Assembly (NCBI GenBank): GCA_018821535.1
Contig: JAHJLV010000001.1
Location: 1-64,000 of the forward strand
Source: Pseudomonadota bacterium
GTDB lineage: Bacteria > Desulfobacterota > Desulfobacteria > Desulfobacterales > Desulfobacteraceae
Length of the DNA stretch: 64,000 nucleotides
Direction: 5' to 3'
Positions within the stretch are counted from its first letter, which is position 1. Every line of letters begins with the position of its first letter. A program made the translations under genes and the position numbers. Positions 55,599-64,000 of the stretch are shown piece after piece. Below the pieces are notes generated by a model that ran no database searches, was not told the DNA's origin, and saw nothing but the letters and a program-made list of their open reading frames with translations.

Positions 55599-55618
55599 TT
55601 GCTGTTGATAAATACTCG

Positions 55619-55668
55619 CTATTCGGGTGTAGACGTTTTTCGTATGCACCCGAATAGTTACATTTTTT
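55619..55668 (+). terminator. Candidate terminator or attenuator between pal and cpoB
   Basis: CTATTCGGGTG (55619-55629) pairs perfectly with CACCCGAATAG (55647-55657). A TTACATTTTTT tract follows. It may reduce transcription into cpoB. Confidence 0.6.
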
Positions 55669-55686
55669 GATTGTTGGAGTGTGCTC

Positions 55687-56547
55687 ATGAAAAAGATATC
55701 TTTGCTTTGTCTTTTTTTTGTCTGTCTGTTTGTTTCAGGCTGTGTGGAATCTAATCAGATGATTGCACTTGAAAATCGCCTGGCAGCAATTGAGATGGAA
55801 AATAATCGGCAACTTGGACGCAAGAACGATCAAACCCAGTTGAACTATCAGAAAGAGATTGAGAAAATACAAAAAAGACTGAATCAGGGGCATCTGCTTT
55901 CCAAGGAAGAATATGCTGAAATTAAATATGAGATTCAGTCGATCAAATCAGATATCCAGCGTCTTGATGGCCTTATTCAGGAACTTAAACATATTTTTGA
56001 ACAATATACCCAGACAGACAGACAGGGGATAGAAAAAAGTTTCGGTGTTCTGGATAATGCGATTTCACGGAATTATGAGAAAATCATAAAACTTGAAAAA
56101 TATATGGGGTTTGAACCTGTTGTCGGTAACGTGTCAGAACAGACCCCTGAAATATCTGCCTTGCCTGAAAAAGATGCACAGCAGCAGTTATACGATCTGG
56201 CAAAGAAGATGTTTGATGATGGGGATAAAGAAAATGCGCGGATTCAGTTTGAAAATTTTATAAATAAATACCCCAAATCTGAGAATGCAGATAACGCACG
56301 CTTCTGGATTGCAGACAGTTATTATACTGAAAAATGGTTTGAAAAAGCCATTCTGGAATATCAGAAAGTGCTGGAAGAATATCCGGACAGCAATAAGCTT
56401 GCAGCTGCAAGACTCAAACAGGGATATGCATTTGCTGAGTTAGGTGAGAATGCCAATGCGCGTTTGATCTTAAAAGAGCTGATCAAGAAACATCCGGATT
56501 CCAATGAAGCAAAATATGCACAAGAGAAATTAAAAAACTTAAAATAA
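55687..56547 (+). CDS. cpoB: Cell-division coordinator CpoB (YbgF)
   Basis: 286 residues. The ATG at 55687 has GGAG at 7 nt; an upstream GTG at 55681 is too close to it. Lipoprotein-type N-terminus (LFVSGCVES), a coiled coil (about 30-120) and C-terminal TPR-like repeats (YDLAKKMFDDGDKENARIQFENFINKYP, AILEYQKVLEEYPDS). Couples the Tol system to peptidoglycan synthesis at division. Confidence 0.92.
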   Translation: MKKISLLCLFFVCLFVSGCVESNQMIALENRLAAIEMENNRQLGRKNDQTQLNYQKEIEKIQKRLNQGHLLSKEEYAEIKYEIQSIKSDIQRLDGLIQELKHIFEQYTQTDRQGIEKSFGVLDNAISRNYEKIIKLEKYMGFEPVVGNVSEQTPEISALPEKDAQQQLYDLAKKMFDDGDKENARIQFENFINKYPKSENADNARFWIADSYYTEKWFEKAILEYQKVLEEYPDSNKLAAARLKQGYAFAELGENANARLILKELIKKHPDSNEAKYAQEKLKNLK

Positions 56548-56554
56548 TTATCAT

Positions 56555-57040
56555 ATGATAAAAATTGTGGGTATTGACCCGGGTCTGGCAGGCACCGGTA
56601 TTGGTGTTATTCAAGGTGACAGAAATCAGATCCGGGGATATTCATTTGGCAGTATTGAAACCCATACAAAAAATCCCATACATTTCAGGCTGCACATCAT
56701 TTATTCTAAAATTCTGGAGTTTCTTTGCAGTCAAAAACCTGACCGGGTTATCATCGAAGATATTTACTCCCTTGAAAAATATCCGGGATCGGGTATTATG
56801 CTGGGCAAGGTTTCAGGTGTTCTGCTTCTTGCAGCATACGAGGCCGGGCTTGAAGTGGAGGAAATACCAGTGAGGGAAGTTAAAAAAATTATATGCGGCA
56901 ACGGGAGCGCTGATAAGTATCAGGTCGAAAGAGCGGTTCGCAACCTGATAAATCATGATTGTGAAATCCGTCCGTTTCATGCTTCAGATGCTTTAGGGCT
57001 GGCTTTGGCAGGATATTACCGGCACAAGAGGATATTATGA
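56555..57040 (+). CDS. ruvC: Holliday-junction endonuclease RuvC
   Basis: 161 residues. Catalytic acids are in place: Asp in GIDPGLAGTG, Glu in IIEDIYS, and the Asp pair near HASDALGLALAGYY. Starts ruvC-ruvA-ruvB, with a 4-nt overlap into ruvA. Confidence 0.95.
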   Translation: MIKIVGIDPGLAGTGIGVIQGDRNQIRGYSFGSIETHTKNPIHFRLHIIYSKILEFLCSQKPDRVIIEDIYSLEKYPGSGIMLGKVSGVLLLAAYEAGLEVEEIPVREVKKIICGNGSADKYQVERAVRNLINHDCEIRPFHASDALGLALAGYYRHKRIL

Positions 57041-57672
57041 TCGGATATCTGAAAGGAACTATTCTTCAGATTGAATCGGATGGTATTCTGCTGCTGGCAG
57101 GAGATGTCGGCTATGAGGTGCTTCTGGCTGCTCAGATAGTTGAAAAATTATTGTCTGCAGGCTCCAATGATGATCCTGTTGCTTTTTATATTTATTATCA
57201 CCAGACAGAGCGCCAGCCCAAACCGGTTCTGATTGGTTTTGAGACCATAGAGGATAAATCGTTTTTTCAGACCTTTATTACGGTTGACGCCATAGGCCCC
57301 ATGAAAGCGGTTAAGGCAATGACCAAATCGCCGGGTGAAATTGCTGAGGCAATAGAAAAAAAAGATGTTAATTTTTTATCCGGATTGAACGGGATCGGCA
57401 AACGAACTGCTGAAAAGATTATTGCAACGCTTCATGGAAAACTTGAAAGATTTGTGTCAGCGCCTTTTTCGCCAGCAGTTGCCCGGATTGAGCCGCTTAC
57501 GCTTGCAATGAGAGATATTTCAAGCCAGGTGGAAGATGTCCTTGTTGAACAGCTGGGTCATTCTCCTGCATCTGCAAGGCGAATGGTGACCGAAGCATTT
57601 GAAAGAAATAAAACCATCTGCACACCGGAAGCGCTTTTTGATGAAATTTTTCAGGAGAAAAATAAAAAATGA
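57037..57672 (+). CDS. ruvA: Holliday-junction helicase subunit RuvA
   Basis: 211 residues: OB-fold N-terminus ([33 protein letters not shown]), HhH region ([24 protein letters not shown]) and the C-terminal domain III that binds RuvB. Overlaps ruvB by 4 nt. Confidence 0.96.
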   Translation: MIGYLKGTILQIESDGILLLAGDVGYEVLLAAQIVEKLLSAGSNDDPVAFYIYYHQTERQPKPVLIGFETIEDKSFFQTFITVDAIGPMKAVKAMTKSPGEIAEAIEKKDVNFLSGLNGIGKRTAEKIIATLHGKLERFVSAPFSPAVARIEPLTLAMRDISSQVEDVLVEQLGHSPASARRMVTEAFERNKTICTPEALFDEIFQEKNKK

Positions 57673-58694
57673 GTGATGATATTCTTTCGTATTCTTCTGA
57701 TAAAAAAGGGATTGTTACGCCTGTAAAAACAGTGGATGACACTTGTGTTGAAATGGTTTCGCTCAGACCCACCTGTTTTGAAGATTATGTCGGGCAGAAT
57801 GATACGGTTGAAACTTTGAAAATTGCCATCCAGGCGGCAAAAATGAGAAACGAATCCATTGAGCACATCCTGTTGCATGGCCCGCCCGGGCTTGGAAAAA
57901 CGACAATTTCTCATATCATTGCCAATGAAATGGGAAAAGATCTGACAGTGACTTCCGGGCCTGCGCTTGAAAAAGGCGGAGACCTGATCGGAATGCTCAC
58001 CAATCTCGGGGAGGGCGATATTTTTTTTATTGATGAGATTCATCGTATTCCCAAGATTGTTGAAGAATTTTTATATCCGGCCATGGAAGATTTTGCAGTG
58101 GATTTTATTTTTGACAAGGGTATTCATGCAAGAAGTCATCGCTACAGGCTAAAACCGTTTGTCCTGATTGGTGCAACCACCCGGGTCGGTCTTTTGTCTT
58201 CACCGCTAAGAGACCGGTTTGGAATTTTTCGGACACTTGATTTTTACAATGAAACAGAATTAATTATCATCATCAAAAGATCGGCCTCTATTCTGGGAAC
58301 TGTTATTTCTGATGCAGGTGCCATGGAGCTTGCAAAGCGATCCCGGGGTACGCCCAGAATTGCGAACCGTTTGCTTAAACGGGTTCGGGATTATTCACAG
58401 GTGCGGTCTGATGGCAGAATAACACAGGAGAATGTAGATGCAGCGCTTGCCCTTGAGGGAATCGACAGGCTCGGGCTAACATCTCTTGACAGGAATTACC
58501 TAAAAACGATAATAGATTTTTATAAAGGTGGGCCGGTGGGAATTGAAGCGATATCTGCAACCCTTCAGGAAGAAACAGACACGCTTGTGGATGTGGTTGA
58601 GCCCTTTTTGCTGAAAATCGGCGTGCTGCTCAGGACTTCCAGCGGCAGAAAAGCCTCGGAAAAAGCATATAGACACCTTAGGCTGAAACCATAA
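57669..58694 (+). CDS. ruvB: Holliday-junction branch-migration ATPase RuvB
   Basis: 341 residues. [12 protein letters not shown], Walker [11 protein letters not shown], Walker [27 protein letters not shown] and the C-terminal winged helix ([15 protein letters not shown]) are all present. Complete. Confidence 0.97.
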   Translation: MSDDILSYSSDKKGIVTPVKTVDDTCVEMVSLRPTCFEDYVGQNDTVETLKIAIQAAKMRNESIEHILLHGPPGLGKTTISHIIANEMGKDLTVTSGPALEKGGDLIGMLTNLGEGDIFFIDEIHRIPKIVEEFLYPAMEDFAVDFIFDKGIHARSHRYRLKPFVLIGATTRVGLLSSPLRDRFGIFRTLDFYNETELIIIIKRSASILGTVISDAGAMELAKRSRGTPRIANRLLKRVRDYSQVRSDGRITQENVDAALALEGIDRLGLTSLDRNYLKTIIDFYKGGPVGIEAISATLQEETDTLVDVVEPFLLKIGVLLRTSSGRKASEKAYRHLRLKP

Positions 58695-58718
58695 TAAACA
58701 GTACTGGTATTGAATTTG

Positions 58719-60056
58719 ATGGGAAATAGAGTATTGAGTTACAGATTGAAGTTTTTTTTTCTAAGTATCATATTGTGTTTTATACCGTTTGCCAGCTCTG
58801 CAACTGATGATACCGCAGAACCGATGATTCCGTCGGTGATCCTTCAACTGCCGGAAAATGAGAACGCCATTCTTGTTGAAAAAAGCACTCAAAAATTATT
58901 TGTTTACGAGAATACTGAAAATCAATTGTTATCTGTTTTTGAAGTTCCCTGTTCAACCGGTGAGGTGGGTGGTGTAAAGCGCAAAGCCGGAGATAAAAAA
59001 ACACCCGAAGGCATTTATTTTTTAAAAGATGAGTATGAAGACAGATATTTATCCCCGATTTACGGGTTAAAGGCTTTTCCAACAGATTATCCCAATCTGC
59101 TAGACAGGCGACAAGGTAAAAACGGATCTGCAATATGGATCCACGGAACCAATAAAAAACTGGTTCCCATGGATTCAAACGGGTGTATTGCACTGAATAA
59201 TCCGGATATTTTAAAATTATCAGATTTTATTACTCTCGAATCCACGCCTGTGATAATTGTTGATCAGGTTCAAAAAGTCAAAATAAGTACACAGGAACTT
59301 TTAAAAAAACAGATACTCGATGCCCTGGATCAGTGGGGTCGTGCACTGGAATCCGGAACATATCATGAATATCTGTCTTTTTATTCTTCTGAATATTTTC
59401 CGGATATTTCGTGGTGGGAATCCTGGCTTGACTTAAGAAAGGGGACAGGCAATCCAGGCCCTGATGTAAAAATTAATATTGAAAAAACAGGCATTTATTT
59501 TCACGATCAGGTGTTTGTTGTGTTGTTTGATGCTTTTTTGATTTCAAAAGAAAATAAACTCTTTTTGGGTAAACAGGAATTGTTTTTTGAAAAACAAGGA
59601 GAGACGCTCAAGATTATCGGGGATGTATTTCAGCATGTCCCGAAAAATTTAAAAACCGAAGAGGGGGTACTGGTGGCCGCTGCAAAATCGCTTGTCGCAC
59701 CGCAACGCCAGGAAAAGATTATTCTGGATATGATTGATCAATGGCTGTTGGCCTGGTCGTCAAAAGATATGGATACCTATGCTTCTTTCTATGCTCAAGA
59801 TTTTTATTCTGATGGAATGAACAAGAACACCTGGGTGAACAGGAAACGTAAACTTTCAAATATATATGATTTTATTCAGGTTACCGGTAAAGATGTTGTG
59901 CTTAAGAAAAATAAAAATGACGAGTATGAGGTCATATTTTTTCAGGAATATGAATCAAGTGGTTTGACAACCTCGGGAACTAAACGGCTAAAACTTGTTA
60001 ACAAAGGTGGATCATGGAAGATATCTCAAGAGAGCTGGAAAGAGAAATTGCATTAA
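58719..60056 (+). CDS. Csd6-like YkuD (L,D-transpeptidase/carboxypeptidase) protein with NTF2-like domains
   Basis: 445 residues from the ATG at 58719 (in-frame TTG at 58710 is an alternative; no clear ribosome-binding site for either). Signal peptide about 1-28. The YkuD domain has a His in WIHGTNKKL and the Cys motif MDSNGCIAL, the active-site pair. Two NTF2-like segments follow (ILDALDQWGRALESGTYHEYLSFYS and MIDQWLLAWSSKDMDTYASFYAQDFY). YkuD plus NTF2-like is the layout of Helicobacter Csd6, which trims tetrapeptides as an L,D-carboxypeptidase during helical shape control. First gene of the cell-shape cassette, 24 nt after ruvB. Confidence 0.85.
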   Translation: MGNRVLSYRLKFFFLSIILCFIPFASSATDDTAEPMIPSVILQLPENENAILVEKSTQKLFVYENTENQLLSVFEVPCSTGEVGGVKRKAGDKKTPEGIYFLKDEYEDRYLSPIYGLKAFPTDYPNLLDRRQGKNGSAIWIHGTNKKLVPMDSNGCIALNNPDILKLSDFITLESTPVIIVDQVQKVKISTQELLKKQILDALDQWGRALESGTYHEYLSFYSSEYFPDISWWESWLDLRKGTGNPGPDVKINIEKTGIYFHDQVFVVLFDAFLISKENKLFLGKQELFFEKQGETLKIIGDVFQHVPKNLKTEEGVLVAAAKSLVAPQRQEKIILDMIDQWLLAWSSKDMDTYASFYAQDFYSDGMNKNTWVNRKRKLSNIYDFIQVTGKDVVLKKNKNDEYEVIFFQEYESSGLTTSGTKRLKLVNKGGSWKISQESWKEKLH

Positions 60057-60904
60057 CAAAGCCCAAGCCCCACAAACAGGATAGAAAGACACAGATCCTT
60101 ATTGTTGATGATTTTGGCAAAATGAAATCAGGAGAGTATTTAAAACAGCTTGTTATTTATCTGTCTATTGGAAGCGCTGTCTGTTTTGTGATAGCCATTC
60201 TTTTTTTCTTCCTGTATATGGGATTGTCTCGTGATTCCGGACACGTCAAAACAAGGCTTGGGATTGCAGAAAAAAAACTGGAAGAGCTGACCCGGGAAAA
60301 AGAGGTTTTAATGGCCAGGCTGGTTATCCAGGGAAAGACTCCAGGGGTTTTGCCAGATACTCAAAATTCTGAACCGGTTGCAGATATAAAAAAATCAGAA
60401 AAAAAACCGGCTGTTCCGGAAAAACAGATCACCCTGCCTGCAAAAACTGTTAAACCAGAAGAAAATACGGTCACAGTCCCATTAACAGATCCCCAGGGCA
60501 AACCAGATGAAGCAGCATTAAAAGTGCCGGCAAAGAAAAAAGTGTCCATTGAAAAATTCACAGTCACAAGAGACCATGGCAATGGAGATCTTCTGGTGAG
60601 GTTTGACATTCGCAATACCTCGTTAGCACCGGGAGATGTGTCCGGAAGGATTTTTACGGTTTTAAAACCGGAAAGTGAAGATGATTCCCAGTGGCTTGTG
60701 GTGCCAACCTCTTCATTAAAGGACGGAATCCCGTTTGAACACAGGAAAGGTCAGTATTTTTCAATTGCCCATTTTAAACCGGTGAAATTCAGAATTAAAA
60801 ATCAGGCCGATCCTCAATTTTTTAAAAAAGCCTCTATTTTTATATTTGATACCCAGGGGGAGTTGATGTTCCATAAGCTGATCGATATCACTGAGGAAGA
60901 ATAA
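60014..60904 (+). CDS. Single-pass membrane protein of the cell-shape cassette
   Basis: 296 residues, family not recognised. Cytoplasmic N-terminus (1-46), one membrane helix (about 47-70), coiled coil (about 78-100), a Lys/Pro/Glu linker (about 110-180) and a C-terminal periplasmic domain (SIEKFTVTRDHGNGDLLVRFDIRNTS...) of about 115 residues. AAGGTGG precedes the ATG, and the gene overlaps the Csd6-like gene by 43 nt, which ties expression together. It could be an anchor or scaffold analogous to Csd5/Csd7; this is inferred from position only. Confidence 0.8.
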   Translation: MEDISRELEREIALTKPKPHKQDRKTQILIVDDFGKMKSGEYLKQLVIYLSIGSAVCFVIAILFFFLYMGLSRDSGHVKTRLGIAEKKLEELTREKEVLMARLVIQGKTPGVLPDTQNSEPVADIKKSEKKPAVPEKQITLPAKTVKPEENTVTVPLTDPQGKPDEAALKVPAKKKVSIEKFTVTRDHGNGDLLVRFDIRNTSLAPGDVSGRIFTVLKPESEDDSQWLVVPTSSLKDGIPFEHRKGQYFSIAHFKPVKFRIKNQADPQFFKKASIFIFDTQGELMFHKLIDITEEE

Positions 60905-60910
60905 TTAAAA

Positions 60911-62440
60911 ATGCTGTGCTATTTTACATATGGCAGGCTATTTTTTTTAACGGGCCTGTTTCTGCTCATAGCCTGCTGTTGTGCATTTGCGGGACCAAAA
61001 AGCCATATCGTTTATTTTGAGGGAGAAGAAAATGAGCTGCATGTGTATCGAATCAATGGAACCCACCCCGGGAAAACCCTGTTGATCATCGGCGGGATTC
61101 AGGGGGATGAGCCTGGTGGATTTCTCGCAGCAGACTTTTTTGCAGATTTTCTTTTGGAAAAAGGAAATCTGATTGTTGTCCCCAGGGCAAATTTCATGTC
61201 TATTGTTAAGCAGGAAAGAAAAATCAATCAGGACATGAACCGTAAGTTTTTAAATGATGATATTCCGAATTATGAATCTAAAGTTGTAAATGTGCTCAAA
61301 ACACTGATCTGCGAAAGTGATTGTTTTATCAATCTTCATGAAGGTTCCGGGATTTATTCATCTGAATGGAAAAGTGAAGATAAAAATCCACAGCGCTTTG
61401 GACAGTCAATTATTGCTGATGATTCTGTGCTCATTTCAAGCAACGGTCAAAAGACTGTCAATCTGGAAGAAATTGCAGAGGCGGTCATTCAAAAAATAAA
61501 TCAGCAGATCTCAGATCCTGAATACCACTTCCATTTTAATAACCACAAAACCATGCATCCGGACTCCATTCATAAAGAGCAGCTGCGTTCAGCCACGTAT
61601 TATGCCTATAAAGTCTGCCAGATTCCAGCCTTTGGCATTGAATCTGCCAAATCCCTTCCATTGGAACAGAAAGTCAGGCAGCACATTTATGCAATTAACG
61701 GGTTTCTTGAAATTCTGGATATCGTACCGCAAAATCCGGCCATTGATTTAAAGAAGCCGGAGATGCAGTATATGATTGTCTCTGTGAATGATGCAATTCC
61801 AGTGGTCGTCGGCAGAATGCAGCATTTAAAAATTCATAAAGGGGATACCATAAAAGTCCATGATGTTGTGGCCAATTATGAGCGAGGATTAAGTGTTGAT
61901 GTCATTGGTTTGGGAAATACATTTAATGACATGAAAAACAAACTTGTTGTGAACGAATCAACACGGATTGAGGCAAAAAAGGATTTTTATAAATGCGGCA
62001 GTATTTTTCTTGATGTTCAATCCGGTCCCTCAGAAAAAAAACAGATATTGCAGGTCAGCGACTCCAGCGATATCCAGGCGTTAAGGTATAAATTAAAAAT
62101 AAATGGCACGCCTGTTATTGTTGATGATAATGAGAAGGTGCAGATTAAAAAGGGTGATAAACTTATTATAGAGGATGTTCTTTCCGGAAAAATTGATCCG
62201 TCAAAATATATTGTCAATTTTAAGGGGTTTGTCGGGAATATCCAAAATAACAGTGGTGAAGATCGAGGATATGTTATAGATACTGCAAAAGATGTTTTGA
62301 TGAGACAATACTCTCTTGACAAGAAGGGGCTGCAGTATCAGGTGCTGACAACCTTGAACGGAAAAACTGTTGGTAAGATTTTTGTAAATATTCAATCACA
62401 GTCAAGCAAGGAGATGCAAGGTGAGCAAAAAAAACAGTAA
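60911..62440 (+). CDS. Csd4-like M99 peptidoglycan carboxypeptidase
   Basis: 509 residues. Signal peptide about 1-27. The M14-type catalytic part has GGIQGDEPGGF and FINLHEGSG. In Helicobacter Csd4 (family M99) the zinc ligands are Gln, Glu and His, and Gln-Gly-Asp-Glu with the later His matches exactly, in place of the His-x-x-Glu of ordinary M14 enzymes. Csd4/Pgp1 trims muramyl tripeptides to dipeptides. C-terminal immunoglobulin-like repeats (about 290-500) follow. 6 nt after the membrane-protein gene; 20-nt overlap with the bactofilin gene. Confidence 0.9.
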   Translation: MLCYFTYGRLFFLTGLFLLIACCCAFAGPKSHIVYFEGEENELHVYRINGTHPGKTLLIIGGIQGDEPGGFLAADFFADFLLEKGNLIVVPRANFMSIVKQERKINQDMNRKFLNDDIPNYESKVVNVLKTLICESDCFINLHEGSGIYSSEWKSEDKNPQRFGQSIIADDSVLISSNGQKTVNLEEIAEAVIQKINQQISDPEYHFHFNNHKTMHPDSIHKEQLRSATYYAYKVCQIPAFGIESAKSLPLEQKVRQHIYAINGFLEILDIVPQNPAIDLKKPEMQYMIVSVNDAIPVVVGRMQHLKIHKGDTIKVHDVVANYERGLSVDVIGLGNTFNDMKNKLVVNESTRIEAKKDFYKCGSIFLDVQSGPSEKKQILQVSDSSDIQALRYKLKINGTPVIVDDNEKVQIKKGDKLIIEDVLSGKIDPSKYIVNFKGFVGNIQNNSGEDRGYVIDTAKDVLMRQYSLDKKGLQYQVLTTLNGKTVGKIFVNIQSQSSKEMQGEQKKQ

Positions 62441-62831
62441 TAATCTTTCAATTATTGATAAAGAACTGAAGATTGAAGGTTCAATTTCAAGCAGCGGCAA
62501 ATTGATTATTAAAGGCCAGGTGAATGGGACGATCGAAGGTGATGTCGTCATTATTGCAGAGGACGGTCAGGTGATTTCCAGCTCCACAAAAGTCTCCAGT
62601 CTTACTATCGGCGGCAATTTCAAGGGCGAGGTGATTGCTTCCAAGGAATTGATTATTCTTGCCACAGGCACCTGTGCCGGGAAAGTGGAGTGCAAGGATC
62701 TGATTGTTGAAAATGGTGGGATTTTAAATGCTGAAGTCTCCTGCAAAACATCCAGCAAGGTTCCTGCGACCAATGAGACAGGTGGCTTTGCTTCTCCCAG
62801 GGCAAAGAAGGAAAATCAGATTGAGCTTTAA
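62421..62831 (+). CDS. Bactofilin (CcmA-like)
   Basis: 136-residue cytoskeletal polymer subunit. Starts with GTG at 62421, with AAGGAG at 62408-62413. The beta-helical core is LSIIDKELKIEGSISSSGK, LIIKGQVNGTIEGDVVII, SLTIGGNFKGEVIASKELIIL and GKVECKDLIVENGGILNAE. Bactofilins position cell-wall enzymes; CcmA in Helicobacter is the partner of the Csd proteins. Here it overlaps the Csd4-like gene, supporting a shared job in cell curvature. Confidence 0.93.
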   Translation: MSKKNSNNLSIIDKELKIEGSISSSGKLIIKGQVNGTIEGDVVIIAEDGQVISSSTKVSSLTIGGNFKGEVIASKELIILATGTCAGKVECKDLIVENGGILNAEVSCKTSSKVPATNETGGFASPRAKKENQIEL

Positions 62832-62838
62832 ATACTGC

Positions 62839-62867
62839 TTGACAGAAATAGAAAATTTATGTAAATA
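62839..62867 (+). promoter_or_regulatory. Promoter of rplM-rpsI
   Basis: TTGACA (62839-62844), 17 bp, TAAATA (62862-62867), directly after the bactofilin stop codon. Confidence 0.8.
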
Positions 62868-62903
62868 TCGCTGATTGTGTTTATGAAGAGGAGCGTTGAA
62901 AAA

Positions 62904-63338
62904 TTGAAAAAATATACATATAGTGCAAAAAGAGCAGATAATAAAGAAAACTGGTGCGTTGTTGATGCAAAAGATCAAATTCTTGGTCGATTGGCGTCCC
63001 AGGTTGCATACAGAATTCGTGGAAAGCATAATCCCCTTTATACCCCTCACGTGGATACCGGCGACTGGATTATCGTTATTAATGCGGACAAAATTCGCTT
63101 AACCGGTAATAAGATGGACCAGAAGCAATACTACCGTCATTCAGGCTATGTGGGAAGTATTAAAAGTACAACTGCAAAAGAGCTGATGGAAAAAAAGCCC
63201 GAAGAAGTGGTTAAAAAAGCGGTAAAGGGCATGCTGCCCAAAAACAGACTTGGCAGACAACTTGGCAAAAAATTATTTGTATATGCAGGTGACCAGCATC
63301 CCCATGCTGCTCAAAAACCTGAAGTTTTTGAAATCTAA
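62904..63338 (+). CDS. rplM: 50S ribosomal protein L13
   Basis: 144 residues if started at TTG 62904, which has AGAGGAG about 10 nt upstream. ATG 62883 and GTG 62877 lie in the same frame but have no ribosome-binding site, and 144 residues is the normal L13 length. [32 protein letters not shown] and [20 protein letters not shown] are diagnostic. Confidence 0.96.
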   Translation: MKKYTYSAKRADNKENWCVVDAKDQILGRLASQVAYRIRGKHNPLYTPHVDTGDWIIVINADKIRLTGNKMDQKQYYRHSGYVGSIKSTTAKELMEKKPEEVVKKAVKGMLPKNRLGRQLGKKLFVYAGDQHPHAAQKPEVFEI

Positions 63339-63363
63339 GGAATAAAGGACGCGATAATTATCA

Positions 63364-63759
63364 ATGGAAAGTGGAAACGTTTTTTACGCGACTGGCAAAA
63401 GAAAAGACTCTGTAGCCAAAGTATGGTTAACTCCCGGAACCGGCAGGGTTATTGTCAACAATAAAGATTTGAATGATTATTTTGAACTGAATGTAACAAG
63501 AGATTTGCTTTCGTCTCCTTTGACGCTTATTGAAAAAACAGATGCCTATGATATTAAAGCGACTGTAATGGGCGGTGGAAAATCCGGTCAGGCCGGTGCG
63601 ATTCGGTTAGGTGTTTCAAAGGCACTTGTTCAAGTGGATCCTGATCTTAGAGGGATATTGAAAAGTGCAGGTTTTCTGACACGGGATGCCAGAAGCAAAG
63701 AGCGTAAGAAATACGGTAAAAAAGGCGCAAGAGCAAGTTTTCAGTTTTCAAAAAGATAG
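63364..63759 (+). CDS. rpsI: 30S ribosomal protein S9
   Basis: 131 residues. YATGKRKDSVAKVWLTPGTG start, GGGKSGQAGAIRLGVSKAL and the basic C-terminus (KKYGKKGARASFQFSKR) ending in Lys-Arg are typical of S9. 25 nt after rplM, the normal pair. Confidence 0.97.
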   Translation: MESGNVFYATGKRKDSVAKVWLTPGTGRVIVNNKDLNDYFELNVTRDLLSSPLTLIEKTDAYDIKATVMGGGKSGQAGAIRLGVSKALVQVDPDLRGILKSAGFLTRDARSKERKKYGKKGARASFQFSKR

Positions 63760-63795
63760 TTTTTATATTTTCATATCATTTGATTCAAACGTATC

Positions 63796-63828
63796 GGGGC
63801 AAAAGAGAAATCTCTTTTGCCCCTTTTG
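63796..63828 (+). terminator. Intrinsic terminator of rplM-rpsI
   Basis: A perfect 13-bp stem (63796-63808 with 63811-63823) is followed by TTTT. Confidence 0.88.
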
Positions 63829-63846
63829 GTGTTTTGGGATAAATCA

Positions 63847-64000
63847 ATGAAAACATTTCTATTCTATGATGTTGAAACAACCGGACTGAACCCGGCTTTT
63901 GATCAGATTTTGACATTTGCCTGCATCAGAACGGATCTTTTACTCAACGAAATCGACAGACAGACGATTACACTTCAGTTAAGAAAAGATATTGTGCCTT
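63847..64000 (+). CDS. Partial 3'-5' exonuclease gene (DnaQ/RNase T fold, exodeoxyribonuclease I-like)
   Basis: The window ends after 51 codons. FYDVETTGLNPAFDQILTFACIRTD holds the ExoI Asp-Glu pair (YDVETT) of the DnaQ-like exonuclease fold. The phrase resembles the start of exodeoxyribonuclease I (SbcB), but too little is visible to decide between that and other family members. No stop codon is in view. Confidence 0.8.
   Translation, partial: MKTFLFYDVETTGLNPAFDQILTFACIRTDLLLNEIDRQTITLQLRKDIVP

Overview
The window is a 64 kb piece of a Gram-negative, mildly AT-rich bacterial chromosome. The gene set points to a sulfate-reducing deltaproteobacterium of the Desulfobacterales type (Desulfobacula/Desulfobacter-like). 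The evidence is: outer-membrane genes (lptD, tol-pal, TonB receptor, PEP-CTERM proteins), a small 2[4Fe-4S] ferredoxin, RicT, several lineage-typical short conserved proteins, and the protein sequences themselves. The species assignment is an inference. No insertion sequence, prophage, CRISPR array or rRNA gene was seen. The only tRNA is tRNA-Ser(GGA).

Layout. Positions 1-4360 (minus strand) hold a cobalamin-riboswitch operon: promoter, riboswitch, intrinsic terminator, a BtuH-like (DUF4465-like) PEP-CTERM protein, a second PEP-CTERM surface protein and a TonB-dependent receptor. 4.4-9.5 kb has signalling genes: a chemoreceptor, a hybrid histidine kinase with a MEDS-domain partner, and a lipoprotein. 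9.6-16.3 kb has a ThDP enzyme divergent from a TetR / adaptor / RND efflux operon, with a regular array of operator half-sites between them. 16.3-29.5 kb is a long minus-strand housekeeping run: lptD, a NusG paralog, HU, holB, ricT, metG, a penicillin-binding protein, an unusual 1233-residue GlmS-like protein and an MFS transporter. 29.6-33.2 kb has a cysteine synthase / cysteinyl-tRNA synthetase-like fusion, an unknown partner gene and a ferredoxin. 33.3-40.3 kb has a GspE/PilB ATPase, a LysM protein, two HD-type proteins, motA/motB-like stator genes and a PilZ protein. 40.3-43.4 kb is ykgJ-like, recR, ybaB, dnaX (with a possible frameshift site) and tRNA-Ser. 43.5-48.4 kb has a GDSL PEP-CTERM protein, a tRNA methyltransferase, a DciA-like protein, hflK, hflC and a 31-codon Cox24-like gene. 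48.4-51.4 kb has a zincin-like protein, an FmdB zinc ribbon, groES and groEL. 51.5-58.7 kb is tolQ-tolR-tolA-tolB-pal-cpoB followed by ruvCAB. 58.7-62.8 kb is a likely cell-shape cassette: a Csd6-like YkuD+NTF2 protein, a single-pass membrane protein, a Csd4-like M99 carboxypeptidase and a bactofilin. 62.8-64 kb is rplM-rpsI and a partial exonuclease gene.

The strongest items for a second look are these. (1) The B12-capture operon joins a family known from Bacteroidetes surface B12 binding with PEP-CTERM sorting and a riboswitch. (2) The Csd6/Csd4/bactofilin cassette matches the logic of the Helicobacter helical-shape genes. (3) The CysK-CysRS fusion keeps the zinc/cysteine site but has lost recognisable HIGH and KMSKS signatures. 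(4) The doubled-size GlmS-like protein has its candidate glutaminase cysteine about 45 residues inside the chain. (5) A candidate -1 slippage site lies in dnaX. (6) A 20-bp-periodic operator array overlaps the tetR promoter.
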